Shown here: positions 22,757 to 35,059 of the stretch, piece by piece
Position numbering within the stretch: position 1 is the stretch's first letter
How the letters are laid out: every line of letters starts with the position of its first letter
NCBI RefSeq assembly: GCF_011386835.1
Contig: NC_088800.1
Location: forward strand, 3,410,001-3,474,000
Direction: 5' to 3'
Length of the DNA: 64,000 nucleotides
Source: Chrysemys picta bellii
Lineage: Eukaryota; Chordata; Testudines; Emydidae
Notes under the pieces: model-generated
The model's database searches: none
What the model was told of the DNA's origin: nothing
Seen by the model: the letters and a program-made list of their open reading frames with translations, nothing else
Translations under genes and position numbers: made by a program

Positions 22757-25700
22757 TCACTGACAAAGGGGGGACCAGATAGACAGACACGGGGAAAGAG
22801 AGACAGACAGACAAAGGGAGAAGAGAGACAGAAGAGCTGGGCTGAGACAGGCAATGACACAAACTTGGAGCCTGCCCCCAAAGACTTGGGAAGAAGATAA
22901 AAACACCTAACTCTTAGATAGAGCTTTGCCCCGGGAGAACATTCCAAAACCCCAGGGACCGATTCCAGCGGTGCCTCCCCCACCCAGAGCTGCCAGGGCC
23001 TCGGCTGGGACTGTTTGTGGGGAGCAGGCACTCTCCAACATGAATACAGGGGGCAGAACCTGGAGCATCTGCACAGCTTCCAGAAAACAAAGCCTGGCTG
23101 GATGGTATCATTATGGCTTGGAGTATTTTAATGGAAAAGGAGGGATGGGAGGAGGGGTGCAGCTCCTTTGTTTTTTACTCTGAAGAACCTAGAAATTACC
23201 AGATTGACAACACAAGGATCCTTTTCGACCAGAATTTGCCTCTGCCAGTGGCCAGCACCAGATGCTTCAGCGAAAGGTACAAGGGATCCTCCAGCGAGCA
23301 GTTCTGGGGTACGCTGCCCCCAGGGAAAGCTGTCTCTAACCCACAACATAGCAGCATTTTTAAGTGCAAACTTGCAACCTTCTCAATACTGAGCGGCACG
23401 TAGAACAGTCACTGTGATTTTTATAGACCCACATGCGATAGCGTGACCTGTGCCTGACTGTTCCAACACCCTCTAATCGCTTTCTGTCTGCACATGCCGC
23501 TGTGCGATCTGGGTCTCGCTTTACATTTGCGGGCATCGGGCTGCACGTTGGATTTAAAAGAGTGCGCACAAATTATGCTAAACAAAAGGCAGCAGCGCCT
23601 AGTACATGTGCACTTGCATTAAGTGGCTGCAAATGAGAGGCATCCACTTCACCCATCGGACATAAGGGCATTGCCATAGCTGCTACTGCGTGAGCAGAGG
23701 AAAACGCAGCCCAGGGCAACAGATCTCCAGCCACGCTGCGTAATACGGGGCTGGGCGGTGCTCAGATACTGCAGCGATGAGTGCGGTGTCAGAGCCGATA
23801 CGGAACAGGATAGAAGGTAGCAATCAGAGTGAAAATCAGAACTGTAGCTACGAGTATCAGTGTCAGAAATCCCAAGGACGTCCGGGAACAGAGCAGTAGG
23901 GAGGGAAGCATCATTGACAAAAGGTGATTTTTTTTTCTCCCCCCCGAGATGGAGCCAAACAAGGAGCAGCATAGCTGGTGCTCCCATCTCTCCTAGGTGA
24001 TGATGCAATTGAAAGGAGGAGACCTGGGAGCCCCATTGTCTGAACATATGGCAGAACACTTGAGAACACAGTTTATCCACCAAGTACTCAGCTGTTGGGG
24101 ACAGTCTGTGTTTAATACTTCTCCAGGCCGCGTTTTACTTACAGCCAGCTAGCAAGAGGCAGGGGCAGTTGGTCCTGCAGACAGTCTCCAAGAAAAAGAA
24201 AACTTTTACCATGGACAAACTTCTGCCCTCAGAATGACTCTACTGGACGCTGCAAGGACTTGTATTGAGGGCACACATGGGCCTGTATATAAATTCCTAT
24301 CAACAGGCACTTGGGTTACAACCACTTGAGGTTGCTGAAGTACCAAACCCATCCACACAGACTCGTAAAGCACAGAAATAGCAGCTTGAGATTGACTACT
24401 TACCAGCTCTCAGCACCCTCACATCCTGGTAACCACAGACATTGGCGGATTCCAAACCTCCATGAGGAAGTGCCTTCCATCTCCAACCTATAAACACACA
24501 CAGCAAATTCCTACAGCTCCCACCAACACAAAGCCTTGACTCCATCCTAAAGTAGATTAACATGCATGTAACATAGACAGATGTGCTTTAGGGGTTTGTT
24601 GCTGAGGTAAGGTTTCATATGCATTTTCGGATGCTTAGAACTTCAGGTTGAAATTTTTCATGTTTGGTCTCTGCCTCCGGTTGGATCTTTAGGAAAAGTT
24701 TGGGCCAAAACTCTTCAGCTGATTTTGAGAATGAGATTAATGAAATATATATTGTTCACTATATATATAGAGAGAGTGAACGTTTGCCAAAGATCCAACC
24801 TGAGGTAGAGACCCAGGGTGGAAAATTTCAGCCTGACGTTATAAGCAACCCAAATCAGGGTTAATAATGGAAAGTGTTGCACTATCTTAACTATAGGTGT
24901 CACTGCTGCTCCTTCTATGTGTGCGTGGACTACAGGGTTATTTTCAAAAGCGCCTAACAGGGCACAAGAGCTAGTGAAAGTCAGTCAGATAGGTGCTCCT
25001 AACCCCCTTTGGCACTTTTGACAATCTCCCTTTAGATACCCGATAAACACACAACATCTTAATGTACTGATAGCTAGGGACACACCACACCCCGAACGCA
25101 GACCCCAAAAAGGGAAAAGTCCCCAGCATTCCTTTCCGCTTTCACATTGCCTGTAACAACCCTGTTGATCATACCCTTCTTCAGGAGACTTTCGGTTCCA
25201 CCGCCGACAGATATCAAAAAGCAATAGGTGCCCCAGCTTCAGCTAACTCTCAATCTAGGCAAAACCTTAGCAGCAGCCTCAGACCTTCTTGTACCAGCAG
25301 ATCTGCACATCTGTCACACATTCCATGCATTATCCTGCCGTAACATTGCTGAGGTCACCGTTGTGTGAGTTTGATGAAGGTGGTTGTGACCATCAGGGTC
25401 CAGATGCCCCAAGGAGAGAACAGAAAGTTTAAACCCCAAAAAAGCAAGATGTTAAACCAACTGATTGCATACGATGTTATTTTACTGTAAGAACATAGAG
25501 TAAGATCTTTTATAAAAGCTTTTAATGCACAGAACTTAAAAATCATTACGAGATCCATATACAGGTGATAGCTATGAAGGGCCGGGGGTGTATTCGTAGA
25601 AAATTGTAACGGTGATACAACTTCAGCATCACCTCACAAAACGACACTGAAGCAATCAGGCAGGGACGGCTACCTCCCTATCCCCATGAGACTGGCTTCG

Positions 25701-28700
25701 AACACCATTGTCCAGCCAGAGGAACCATGAAAGCAAATGGAAACCAAGAAAGGAGGGAGTTTTCCCCACTTTGAGTATCTGTAGTGAATGAAGGGCAGGG
25801 GGAGAACAACTGCAAACCCTTTTAAATGAAAGGGGGTTGAACTGAAGACTAGACAGAACTTGGGGGCCAGTCCCGGGGCAGGAGCCTGTCCGTGAATGCT
25901 GGATCTCTCCTATCGCTAGGGGTTACACTGGGAATCTATTTGAGGGCAACAGGTAACGGATTAGAAAAGGGATTTTATCCAATATGGAAGCGTAAAGCCT
26001 GAGGTTGTCTCTTTATGTTCATTTTCTGTGTGACTTGTATTTTGTTTGCTCTCCCCCAGACTATTCAGTCTTTGAATCTGTGGTTTTAACGTATGTTTAT
26101 TTTTATTGCCAGCAGGTCCCTGGTGTGCAAACGGTGTGGCCTGTGTGTGCCAGGGAGAGCTGGTTAACTGGGGGGGCTGGTTTCACACCTTCAGGAGTGC
26201 TAACCACAGGGGATTGGTCTGAGTGTCTGGTAATTAAGAACTTGGGGAGGACAGATTAGGGAAGACCCAGGCCCGGAAGGGACATTGGTGTCAGCCTGTT
26301 TAAGCTGGTGAGAGCTGTGGTCTGGCTGCTGGTGTCAAGGATCTGAACCATAGCCGCACAGCACACAGGCCCCCTTACTCTCTGGTTGGATCTCAAAATG
26401 TCACAGTGGTAAGAACCCTGCTTGGATCCGGTCTAGACAACATGGCGGTGCAAATACCACAGGCTGCTGGCACTTTGTCCACCAGGAAGCTTCCACTGAC
26501 TTCAGTGGAAGATGGATCAGGCCAATTATTATTTCATGTAACAGACGGCAGGGCCCCATTGAGCGAGTCACAATACCAACACGTAATACGAAACAGACCC
26601 TGCCCTGCGGGCTTTCAGGATAAATAGACAAGGCAGACAAAGGGATTACGATCATCCTCCATTTTATAGCTGGATAACAGGGCACAGTAAAATTAAGTGA
26701 GATTTAGAAGTATTTATGTTTGTTTTAATTGAATCACCACACTCCATAAACCCTCCATTGCACACACTACATGAGTACACTAGATTTCTCCTGTGCTATT
26801 AATAGTAATTCAGCGTGTTGCTATGCATCTCTAATTAAACTAGTTTTTTTAAATATTGCAAATGGATTTTAATGCATTTGACTTGGCCTGTATCTAACTT
26901 CTGTCAATTTTTCCATATTACCATTTACTTCCCTTACCAGCTACTTAAAAAAATTGTTTGCCAGGGAGTATCCATTCAAGTTAACCAGTTTGTTAATTTC
27001 ATCCAGTAAATAACATCTGACTGGAGCTTCCAATAGAATTCAATTTGGTATAATGTCAGTGCACATCAGTTTTGATCACTTTGCCTCAATGCAAATTCAT
27101 GGCAACCGATTAAAGAGAAGCGAAATAAAAACACAACAACTAACTTGTTTCCTTGTTGACCAGTTGATCCCTCCTCGTTGACAAAGCCCAAGAGCCTTGT
27201 GTGACTACACCACGCATTAGCTGTTCTGACGGTGGTGCTTTGACTCTGTAAGGGATTTCTGGTCGTAGACCTCCCAGCACTTTACAAGGTGAGGAGTGTC
27301 AGCTCCAGCGTCCAGAGGGGGACAGGGCAGTGCAGAGGGGAAGAACCTTGCCTGCGGTCGTGCAGTGACTTAGGGAATGACTGCAGCCAGGCTGGAGGTG
27401 TCGTTTCCAGCTCAGGCGCACGTCCCCAGGTGAGCCTGGATCGAGCTAGCCTGGGGACAGCTCACATTAGCAATGCAGCCATGGCTGCACAGGCAGCAGG
27501 ACAGGCTAGCCGCCCCGAGTGCAAGCCCACCCGACACTCGAGCGGTGCACTCCAGTCAGCCAACCCATCCTGCTGCCCAGGCCGCCACAGCAACTCTATC
27601 TTCAGCAGGCTCGCTCGAAGCTGGAAGGGACACCTCCAATGTAGACCTGGCCAGAGCCAGCAATAGAACCTCTGCCTCCTGACTCCCCATCCCAGGCAGG
27701 CTAACCCCCTCGAGGTCACAGGACCACGTTAAGTGGAGGCCGTCCGCCATTTGACACGCGGAGCGACACAGAACAACTCTTCTCTGGGAAGGGCCCGATT
27801 CCACCAGTCTTCCCCCGCGCCTGCTGCACGCAGGACTTCAGCAAAGCCCCTGGGAGTACAGGGCACACAGGGCTTGCAGGAGCAGCCTCAAAGTGCGGAG
27901 AAGTTATTGTCACGCCACCAGCACAGCTTCCTCCATCAGAGTTGTCTCCTGCTCCACTTCAGCTCGCTGGACCCAGAGCCCGCTGGAGTCAGGAGGAGTC
28001 TGTCCATTGACTTCAGGGGGCTTTGGATCAGAACTTCTGCCAGCTACATTGTAATCCTCACCTAAACGAACACAACTACTGGATTGTTTCCCCATCCTTC
28101 GCTCTTCCTTCCTGCCAGGAGCCCTCACATGCCTGGCATGCTGGGTTCTGATCCCCCACCCCCAATTCTGGCTTAGGGTTTACGCAGAGAGGGGGCAACT
28201 TTCAATGGGAGTGACCATGCCTTCTTCCCCATTGTAGTCCTGGAGATTCTGGGCATAAGGAATTAATGCAGGGAGTGGAATAAGCAGCCAACATCTATGC
28301 AAACACATGCATATGTAGGTAAATTTATGCACATCTGTATTGTGTTTTTTATTTGCAAGTGTGGATGGGTATGGATCCTGCCCTCAACCAAGCACGGGCA
28401 TGCACCATCGTGGTCTTCTTGACGAACGTAGAAAATATAAGCTCTTTGGAGCCAGGATTGTATTAATAGATTTTAGTACATCAACTAGCACAATGGGCCC
28501 TGCCTCAGGATTGGAATCATTTGACTGCTACCATAATACAAATCCATTCATAAATACTGATAGAAGCACGGAGGTTATGATGTTTTCTCCTCCCACAAAT
28601 GCCTGTTTTGTATCAAGTATCAGAGGGGTAGCCGTGTTAGTCTGGATCTGTAAAAACCAACAGAGGGTCCTGTGGCACCTTTAGGACTAACAGATGTATT

Positions 28701-29261
28701 GGAGCATAAGCTTTCGTGGGTGAATGCCCACTTCGTTGGATGCATCCGACGAAGTGGGCATTCACCCACGAAAGCTTATGCTCCAATACATCTGTTAGTC
28801 TTAAAGGTGCCACAGGACCCTCTGTTGTTTTGTATCAGACGAATATCACCACAGCCTGGGCAATTTTTTGCAAACTATCCAGTTATTTAAAAACCATCCT
28901 CAACCCCACCCAGAATAAGACAAAACAAGAAGGGCAGGAAGAACGTGCAATTGCATGTGGACATGGGCTACTTTAAAGGGAAACGTCATCAAGAAAATGT
29001 AGGTTTAGATTTTACTCCCCCCATTCGCTCCTCTGAGGACTCATTGTTGGTGGCAACTCAAACGTCCTACTAGCCACAAATCAGACAAGCCCCTGAGTTA
29101 TAAATTGTGTATGAAAATATTCTAGTGACATAGGGGAGTCACTAAAGGAGAAGTGAAAGGATGACTAGGTTAATATTTAATTTAGCCCTAAGCCAGTATC
29201 TTTAATAATGTACATTTAATTCTTTGCCTTATTATTCAGAGTCTAACCTGACCTATTGGGC
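22757..29261. other. Region without a recognised gene
   Basis: This is mixed sequence. It holds a palindromic-like repeat near 24625-24870 (TTTGCCAAAGATCCAACCTG and complement), a CR1-unrelated A/T-rich unique block (26690-27120) and a probable old DNA element at 27395-27655 (ends CTGGAGGTGTCGTTTCC and GGACACCTCCAATGTAGAC). A palindromic element lies at 28616-28825. No exon was recognised. Confidence 0.5.
28616..28825 (+). mobile_element. Palindromic inverted-dimer element B
   Basis: It begins with a complete terminus (TATCAGAGGGGTAGCCGTG), then two inverted arms of about 82 bp meeting at GGATGCATCC (centre 28742/28743). The second arm is truncated at CCCTCTGT. Target duplication TGTTTTGTATCA occurs at 28604-28615 and 28826-28837. 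The arm carries GTGGG..CCCAC followed by GAAAGCTTATGC. Confidence 0.88.
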
Positions 29262-29975
29262 TTCATAGAATCATAGAAATGCCAGGCTGGAAGGGACCGG
29301 GAAGAGTCATCAAGTCCAGCCTGAGGCAGGACCAAGTTAACGTAGAACCATCCGTTTGTCCTGCCTGTTCTTAAAAACCTCAAATAATGGGGATTCCACA
29401 ACCTCCCTTGTAAGCCGATTTCAGAGCTCAGCTACCCTTACAGTTGGAAAGTTTTTCCTAATATCTAACATAAATCTTTCTTGTTGCATATTAAGCCCAT
29501 TACTTCTTGTCCTACCTTCAGTGCACATGGAAAACAATTGGTCACTGTCCTCTTTATAACAGCCCTTAACGTACCTGCCGGCTGTTATTAGGTCCGCCTC
29601 AGTCTTCTTTTCTCAAGACTAAACATGCCAAGGTTTTTTGTAGCCTTTCTTCATACATCAGGTTTTCTAAACCTTTATTGTTTTGGTTGCTCTCCTCTGG
29701 ACTCTCTCCAGTTTACTCACATCCTTCCCAGAGCGTGACACCCAGAACCCGAGACAGCTGAGGCCTCACCCGTGCTGAGTAGAGCAGGACAATCACCTCC
29801 CCGTCTAACGTACCGCACAGTGGTTGATACCTCCCCAGAGTAATATTAGCCTTTTTTGCAGCTGCACCAGAGTGTTGACTAATATTCAACTTGTAATTTA
29901 CCATAACCCCCCGATCCTTTCCAGCAGTACCCGCCACCTACCTAGTTATTCCCCATTCTGTAGCTGTGCAACGTA
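29262..29975 (-). repeat. CR1 LINE 3' fragment, about 0.7 kb
   Basis: It starts TCATAGAATCATAGAAATGC, then GGAAGGGACCGGGAAGAGTC, AAGTTTTTCCTAATATCTAA and CTCTCCTCTGGACTCTCTCC. These are the standard CR1 3' UTR and RT-end phrases in antisense. Confidence 0.85.
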
Positions 29976-30732
29976 AGCACAACTTAGTGTTTGATCCAGC
30001 ACCCATTAAGGTGAATGGAAAGACTCCTCTTGACTTCAGTGGTGCAGGATCAATCCCTTTGGCCCCAGTCCTGAAAAGACTCATGAATGGGCTTAACTGT
30101 AATGGGAACATGTACAGGGCTTAAACTTAATGGGGGCTACTCTCAATGCATTGCAAACTCTACGGAGACTATAAGCTCTTGTGGACAGGGACTGACTTTT
30201 CGTTATGTGCATGTGCAGCACCTTGGCCCATGGAGACTTGACCCCTGAGTGAGGCTTGTAGGTGCAACCACAATACAAGTATCCAATAGGAACAAGGTAG
30301 AGGATTGTGACTGGAATATAAAAAGCAACATTTTATTCTAAGAAATTGTTCCCGCTCCATAAAAGGGAGTCAGCTACCTAACCAGTTAGTTGTCGTGACC
30401 CAGAACTGTTGCAAACAAAGGCAGTCACGTGTACCGTAACCTGTTTTCATTTAGAAGAACCACACAAAACATTAGCAAGTTTTCTAGTTCACTATGAATC
30501 GAATGTGCAAAACTGGAAAATGTCACTAGGTAACAAAAGGCCGAGCGTTCTGTTGCTTTAGGTACTGAAATGCTGATCAGACCCCAATAGAGCAAAACAC
30601 GTAGGCAGGTGCTTCACTTCAGTGGGACTTACACATATACTTAACAGCTTTCCGGTCCCTAGACCCATGTTCTGTTTATTCTGGACATGATACCACTCTT
30701 GGGTTGGCATAGTCTTAGCTAAAAAGTGTGTT

Positions 30733-30908
30733 TCATAGAATATCAGGGTTGGAAGGGACCTCAGGAGGTCATCTAGTCCAACCCCTTGCTCAAGCAGGAC
30801 CAATCCCCAGACAGATTTTTGCCCCAGATCCCTAAATGGCCCCCTCAAGGATTGAACTCACAACCCTGGGTTTAGCAGGCCAATGCTCAAACCACTGAGC
30901 TATCCCTC
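30733..30908 (-). repeat. tRNA-headed SINE with CR1-like tail
   Basis: The tail TCATAGAATATCAGGGTTGG, with GTCATCTAGTCCAACCCC, is the second tail subtype; the head ends CCACTGAGCTATCCCTCAG. It has the same body as the other copies but a different CR1 tail from those at 109 and 15863. Confidence 0.85.
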
Positions 30909-32483
30909 AGTGGCGCACACTCACCGCTGTAGAATGCTTGACGGAAGTCGCTGCATAAGGAGGCAGAATGGGCAAGTCAACATGGCACACGACAGAGCCA
31001 GGAGATTGGAGCTCTATTATTGGCTCTTCCAATGTCCTGCTGCGTGACACTGAGCAAGTCATTTACAAACTTTCTGTGCTGCAGCTTCTCCCGAGCGAAG
31101 AGGATAATGCTACTTAGCCACCTTTGCAAAGTGCTTAGAGATCTAGGAATGAGAAGCACTAAACAGTACCCACTAATACTGACAGAGCTAGAATAGTATT
31201 ACAAGATAGAGAAAGTTGCACCAGGAATAAATCTGGCTCAGTGTGTTTAAAAATGTGGACTCCAAACCTTCTAGGCATGTTTGCCACATGCTGATGCAGG
31301 CACAAAGCTGGCAGATAATTCCACTCACCTGGGTCTTGAAATGGTGTGGGATAAGGGTGTATTAGCTAAAGGCCTCACTTTCTTTCATATACATAGTATC
31401 CTAAAGGCATCAGAAGTTGCAGCAGGTTCTCTGCAATGACTTACCAGTGGCTGGTAGGAGAGCACAGTCAGATGGCGACGCTCCTTTAGAGTTCACCAGA
31501 CTGGTGCGGTCCATCTTCTAGTAACAAGAAAAACCAGGCAGCTAACTGAGCCAAAAAATAATTAATATAATGCACTTATGGCCGGATGTATTAAAACAAC
31601 AGATCAATCATTTATGCTACAAAATACACACAGCTCCTGGAGTGTGTGGGAATCGTCGTCCGACCCTGTCCTGCCCTCTACAGGGAAATGAGAGGCCACT
31701 TGTCCTCACCGAGCTGAGTTTGACAGGACCACTTGCCTGTCGGTTTGGGCCCGAAGAATCCTGCTCGATGTGAACGCTCTGTGTAATGTCCTCAGAGAAT
31801 GGTGCACAGATGGGGAAGTGTGGCAGCGGGCTTGCTGAGCTGTTGTACATGTGAGTGTGATCACGAGGAGTATCTGTAGTAGTCTGTGGACCTAAGATAG
31901 TGGTTCTAGTCTGGGATGATGGACTTGGCTGGACAAGAGAAGAAGAATACAGACAGGTGTGATATGCTAGGATGCCTCCCTCACATTTTACAACAAGCAG
32001 CAAAGGTTGATAGTTTCACATGCGTCTCTATGGATAGCGGCTCCCAAAGCGTAAGGTAGAACCCACCGAGTGGGCTGCCTGTGCACAGCTCTCTTCCACC
32101 CATCAGCTGGAGATTCAAACACCGTGGCGCTAGCACCAGACCTGGCTGGAACCTCAGAAGACTTTCTCCACAAATGTACTTGAATAAAGAAACAATTTCA
32201 CTTTCATCGTGTTTGTGCTCCTGTTGGGTTTCCTTTCTGTGAGTAACTAGCAAACATTCTTACTGGCGGGAATCTTTGCAGAAACAGCAGATTTTAAGTG
32301 AATCCATGAGAATGTTCACAGAAAGCTAATTGTGAATTCAAATGCAAATATTCACATGTGACCCTGCGACTGAGTTACAGTCATCCAGTCAGGGAACAGA
32401 AACAAAACCATGTGACCTGTTTATCCAATCAAAACTAACCAATGCTGCCCAAATTTTGTATTTTATATATCTAGAAACGTAAC
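30909..32483. other. Region without a recognised gene
   Basis: It contains a MIR-like copy (30990-31185). The rest, including ORFs of 60-128 codons on the minus strand, shows no domain or splice context that I can support. Confidence 0.5.
30990..31185 (+). repeat. MIR-like SINE
   Basis: It carries TGCTGCGTGACACTGAGCAA, then GCAAAGTGCTTAGAGATCTA, the MIR core and 3' phrases in order. It is strongly diverged. Confidence 0.5.
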
Positions 32484-33144
32484 TAGAGCTGAACAATTTA
32501 CACACTGAATTAACACCACAAATATAATTTAACAAATAATTTTGGTAAAAATAAATGTGAGAAAATCAAACTCCTACTGTACAATTCACAAATAGAAAGA
32601 GAGGCAAAATGCAAGAACACGCTACTTGCTCGAACGATTGGCTCAGCTGTAGTTAGGACATGGGTGGGGCTCTGGAGTTCTCACTTACCTCATGAAATCG
32701 GTAACATGATGCCAGTACAGTGAAGCAAGCTAAAGGCAGCCATGTTGGTGTCTGCGTTAGAAAAACATCCATTTTAAATGTTTGCCAAATGAAGACAGAT
32801 GTTGGTACGTAATCGCATTTTATTTTCAAAGTTTACTGGGCATCATAAACAGTGAGATAGAAACTTACAATTGTAGCATGTCGTTTTTTTCCCCTTGAAG
32901 ACATTTTGACTTTTTATTCCTAAAAAAATTTCTGAAGACATGACAATTTTTATTTGATTTTGACAAAAATTGAAAATTTTCAGTTCCCCGCTTTCTTTCT
33001 CCCTTTCCACTTGTCCCCAGAAAAGGAGAGAGCAGAAGTGGGGGAAGGGAGCGGGGAAAGGAAATATTTTTGTAGGGATTTTTTTTTTAAATGAAAGCTT
33101 TGCAAAATTTTCTGTTAAAAACTGACATTTTTCAACCAGCTCTA
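32484..33144. mobile_element. Probable hAT element related to 6750-7123
   Basis: Ends TAGAGCTGAACAA and TAGAGCTGGTTGAAAAA (complement of the right end) match the family at 6750-7123, and the right part is the same A/T-rich sequence. No clear 8-bp duplication was found, so it may be two neighbouring pieces. Confidence 0.4.
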
Positions 33145-33159
33145 TTAATAATTGTTTTT

Positions 33160-33416
33160 GGAAACGAAGCATGATCTAGTGGATAAAGCCAGGATTCCTG
33201 GGTTTTGTTCTCAACCCTGCTAGGATGACTTGCTGTGAAAGTCATTATCTGTTGGTGCCTTATTGCCCCATCTGTAAAAGGGGCATTAAAAATACCTAGC
33301 TCCTGCACTGATTTGTAGTGAGGCTTAAACAACAACTGCCTGGAAAGTGATTAAAGATCCTCAGAGGAAAGGTGCTATCGAAGTGCCAAGTATTGCTATA
33401 AATCATTGTTATTAAC
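33160..33416 (+). repeat. MIR-like SINE interrupted on its right by a palindromic element
   Basis: It carries GCATGATCTAGTGGATAAAG, GATTCCTGGGTTTTGTTC, CCCCATCTGTAAAAGGGGCA and AGGAAAGGTGCTATCGAAGT. This is the full MIR order with head, core and tail. Confidence 0.65.
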
Positions 33417-33426
33417 TACCTTTAAA

Positions 33427-33740
33427 TCAGAGGGATAGCCGTGTTAGTCTGAATCTGTAAAAAGCAACAGAGGGTCCTGTGGCACCTTTAAGACTAACAG
33501 AAGTATTGGGAACATAAGCTTTCGTGGGTAAGAACCACACTTCTTCAGATGCAAGTCATGGAAATTTCCAGAGGCAGGTATAAATCAGTATGGAGATAAT
33601 GAGGTTCCATAGTGATTTATACCTGCCTCTAGAAATTTCCATTACTTGCATCTGAAGAAGTGAGGTTCTTACCCACAAAAGCTTATGCTCCCAATACTTC
33701 TGTTAGTCTCAAAGGTGCCACAGGACCCTCTGTTGCTTTT
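33427..33740 (+). mobile_element. Palindromic inverted-dimer element E
   Basis: A complete left terminus (TCAGAGGGATAGCCGTGTTA) is followed by two inverted arms around a unique centre. The flanking repeat TACCTTTAAA occurs at 33417-33426 and 33741-33750, possibly extended by TCA. The arms carry GCATCTGAAGAAGTGAGG. Confidence 0.8.
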
Positions 33741-33744
33741 TACC

Positions 33745-33880
33745 TTTAAATCAAGACTGGAGGTGTCTCTGAAAGCTCTGCTCTTGTTCAAACAGGAACT
33801 AATTCGGGGAAGTCCTATGGCCGCTGTTATGCGGGAGGTCAAATGAGATGATCCCCAGTAGTCTTGGACTCTAGGAAATC
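33745..33880 (+). repeat. CR1 tail remnant
   Basis: TTTAAATCAAGACTGGAGGT with GGAGGTCAAATGAGATGATC is a CR1 tail phrase. It begins exactly at the target site of the palindromic element. Confidence 0.45.
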
Positions 33881-33944
33881 AAGACGTATATTTAAATGTG
33901 TTCATTTAAACAAAGTCTCCCCTGCAATGAAAGGGTTCAAACAC

Positions 33945-34060
33945 ACAGAGAAGCAGCGTGGCCTAGTGCACATGACTGGAACTCGGGAGACAAAAGATCT
34001 ATCTGCCATTGACCTGCTTTGGGGTCATGGTCAAGTCACACCTCTCCGCTGTCCTTCCCG
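33945..34060 (+). repeat. MIR-like SINE
   Basis: AAGCAGCGTGGCCTAGTGCA, then ACTCGGGAGACAAAAGATCT and GGTCAAGTCACACCTCTCCG follow the MIR head and core. The 3' half is lost. Confidence 0.5.
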
Positions 34061-35059
34061 CACCTCACCGTTTGCCTGTCTTGTCTTTTTAGATTGTAAG
34101 CTCTCCAGGGCAAGGGGACGGGCTCTGACTGTGTGTGGGGGGCTGCCATCTTGGTTTTGATCTCCAGGTGCTCCATAATCTGAGTCATCACTAAGAGCCG
34201 CTGTAAAGTGCTGCCCAGAGAAAGCCATTTGCAGCACACGGCAACCGTTTATTGAGTCTACAAACCCCAGGGATGCAGCTGTAGTTGGGCGCCATCTACT
34301 GGCACTTTATGAACTATTTCCTTATAGACAGACCTAGAGCGTGGTGGTAACAGCAATAAGTGGCCCACGCTCATGCCTGTTGACGCCAAAGAGTTTTAAC
34401 CTGGATTTTAATGGGAGTAGGAACAGACCTTTTATCCACGTTGTTTTGTCTTTTCTTGGCTGTCAACGAAAGGCAGCTGAGCTCTTCTTGTTTACCAGTG
34501 TCTAAGCACCTTGTGATCCATCTGGTATGTTTCTAGCCCTGCTGTGTTGATACACGGATGCTGCTAAATCAAGTCAGGTGCAAAGTAATTACTGTGTAGA
34601 TGCTGGGTGAGTAACAAAATGTTGCTGCTACTGGAATTGTCAGGAATGTAGCAATCCTGGCTCAAATGTTGTGTAATGAGCTACTGACACCCCACAAGTG
34701 TAGCTAGGCCTACGGACTAGACAAAACCAGCACAGCCAGAACGAATGAAGTGCATATGGGGCCACGTTTTCCTGAGTCATCTTACACATTGCAAACTCTG
34801 CTTGCTCCCTTTGCAGAACGTACGAAAAAGGTGCTTCCCAGAAAAGCTGCCAGGGACTTGCAGATGGCAGCGTTGTTGCTCAGTTAAATGGAGGGACTCA
34901 GTGAAAAAAATTTCCCAGACAAAACACACTTTCAGACAGTTAGTCGGACACACAGATCACAGAACGATGGGAAAGTCGGGTCAGCCAGCCCGACTCCCCA
35001 TCAATACAGCACTGTCCCTGCAGGACATGGGCCAATATTGGGTTCCGTCTATTTTAAAA
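34061..35059. other. Region without a recognised gene
   Basis: This is the flank of the gypsy element. I looked here for a 3' LTR matching 41089-41292 and did not find one. ATTGTAAGCTCTCCAGGGCA near 34093 is a phrase common in old amniote repeats. Confidence 0.45.

Noticed and set aside
21614..23031. Several long overlapping ORFs (up to 226 codons) on both strands
   Set aside because: GC-rich hAT interior depletes stop codons on all frames. Only the ATG at 22353 has an exon-like look, and that is recorded at low confidence.
34061..35059. Expected 3' LTR of the gypsy element
   Set aside because: I compared it by eye with 41089-41292 and found no match. I do not claim one.
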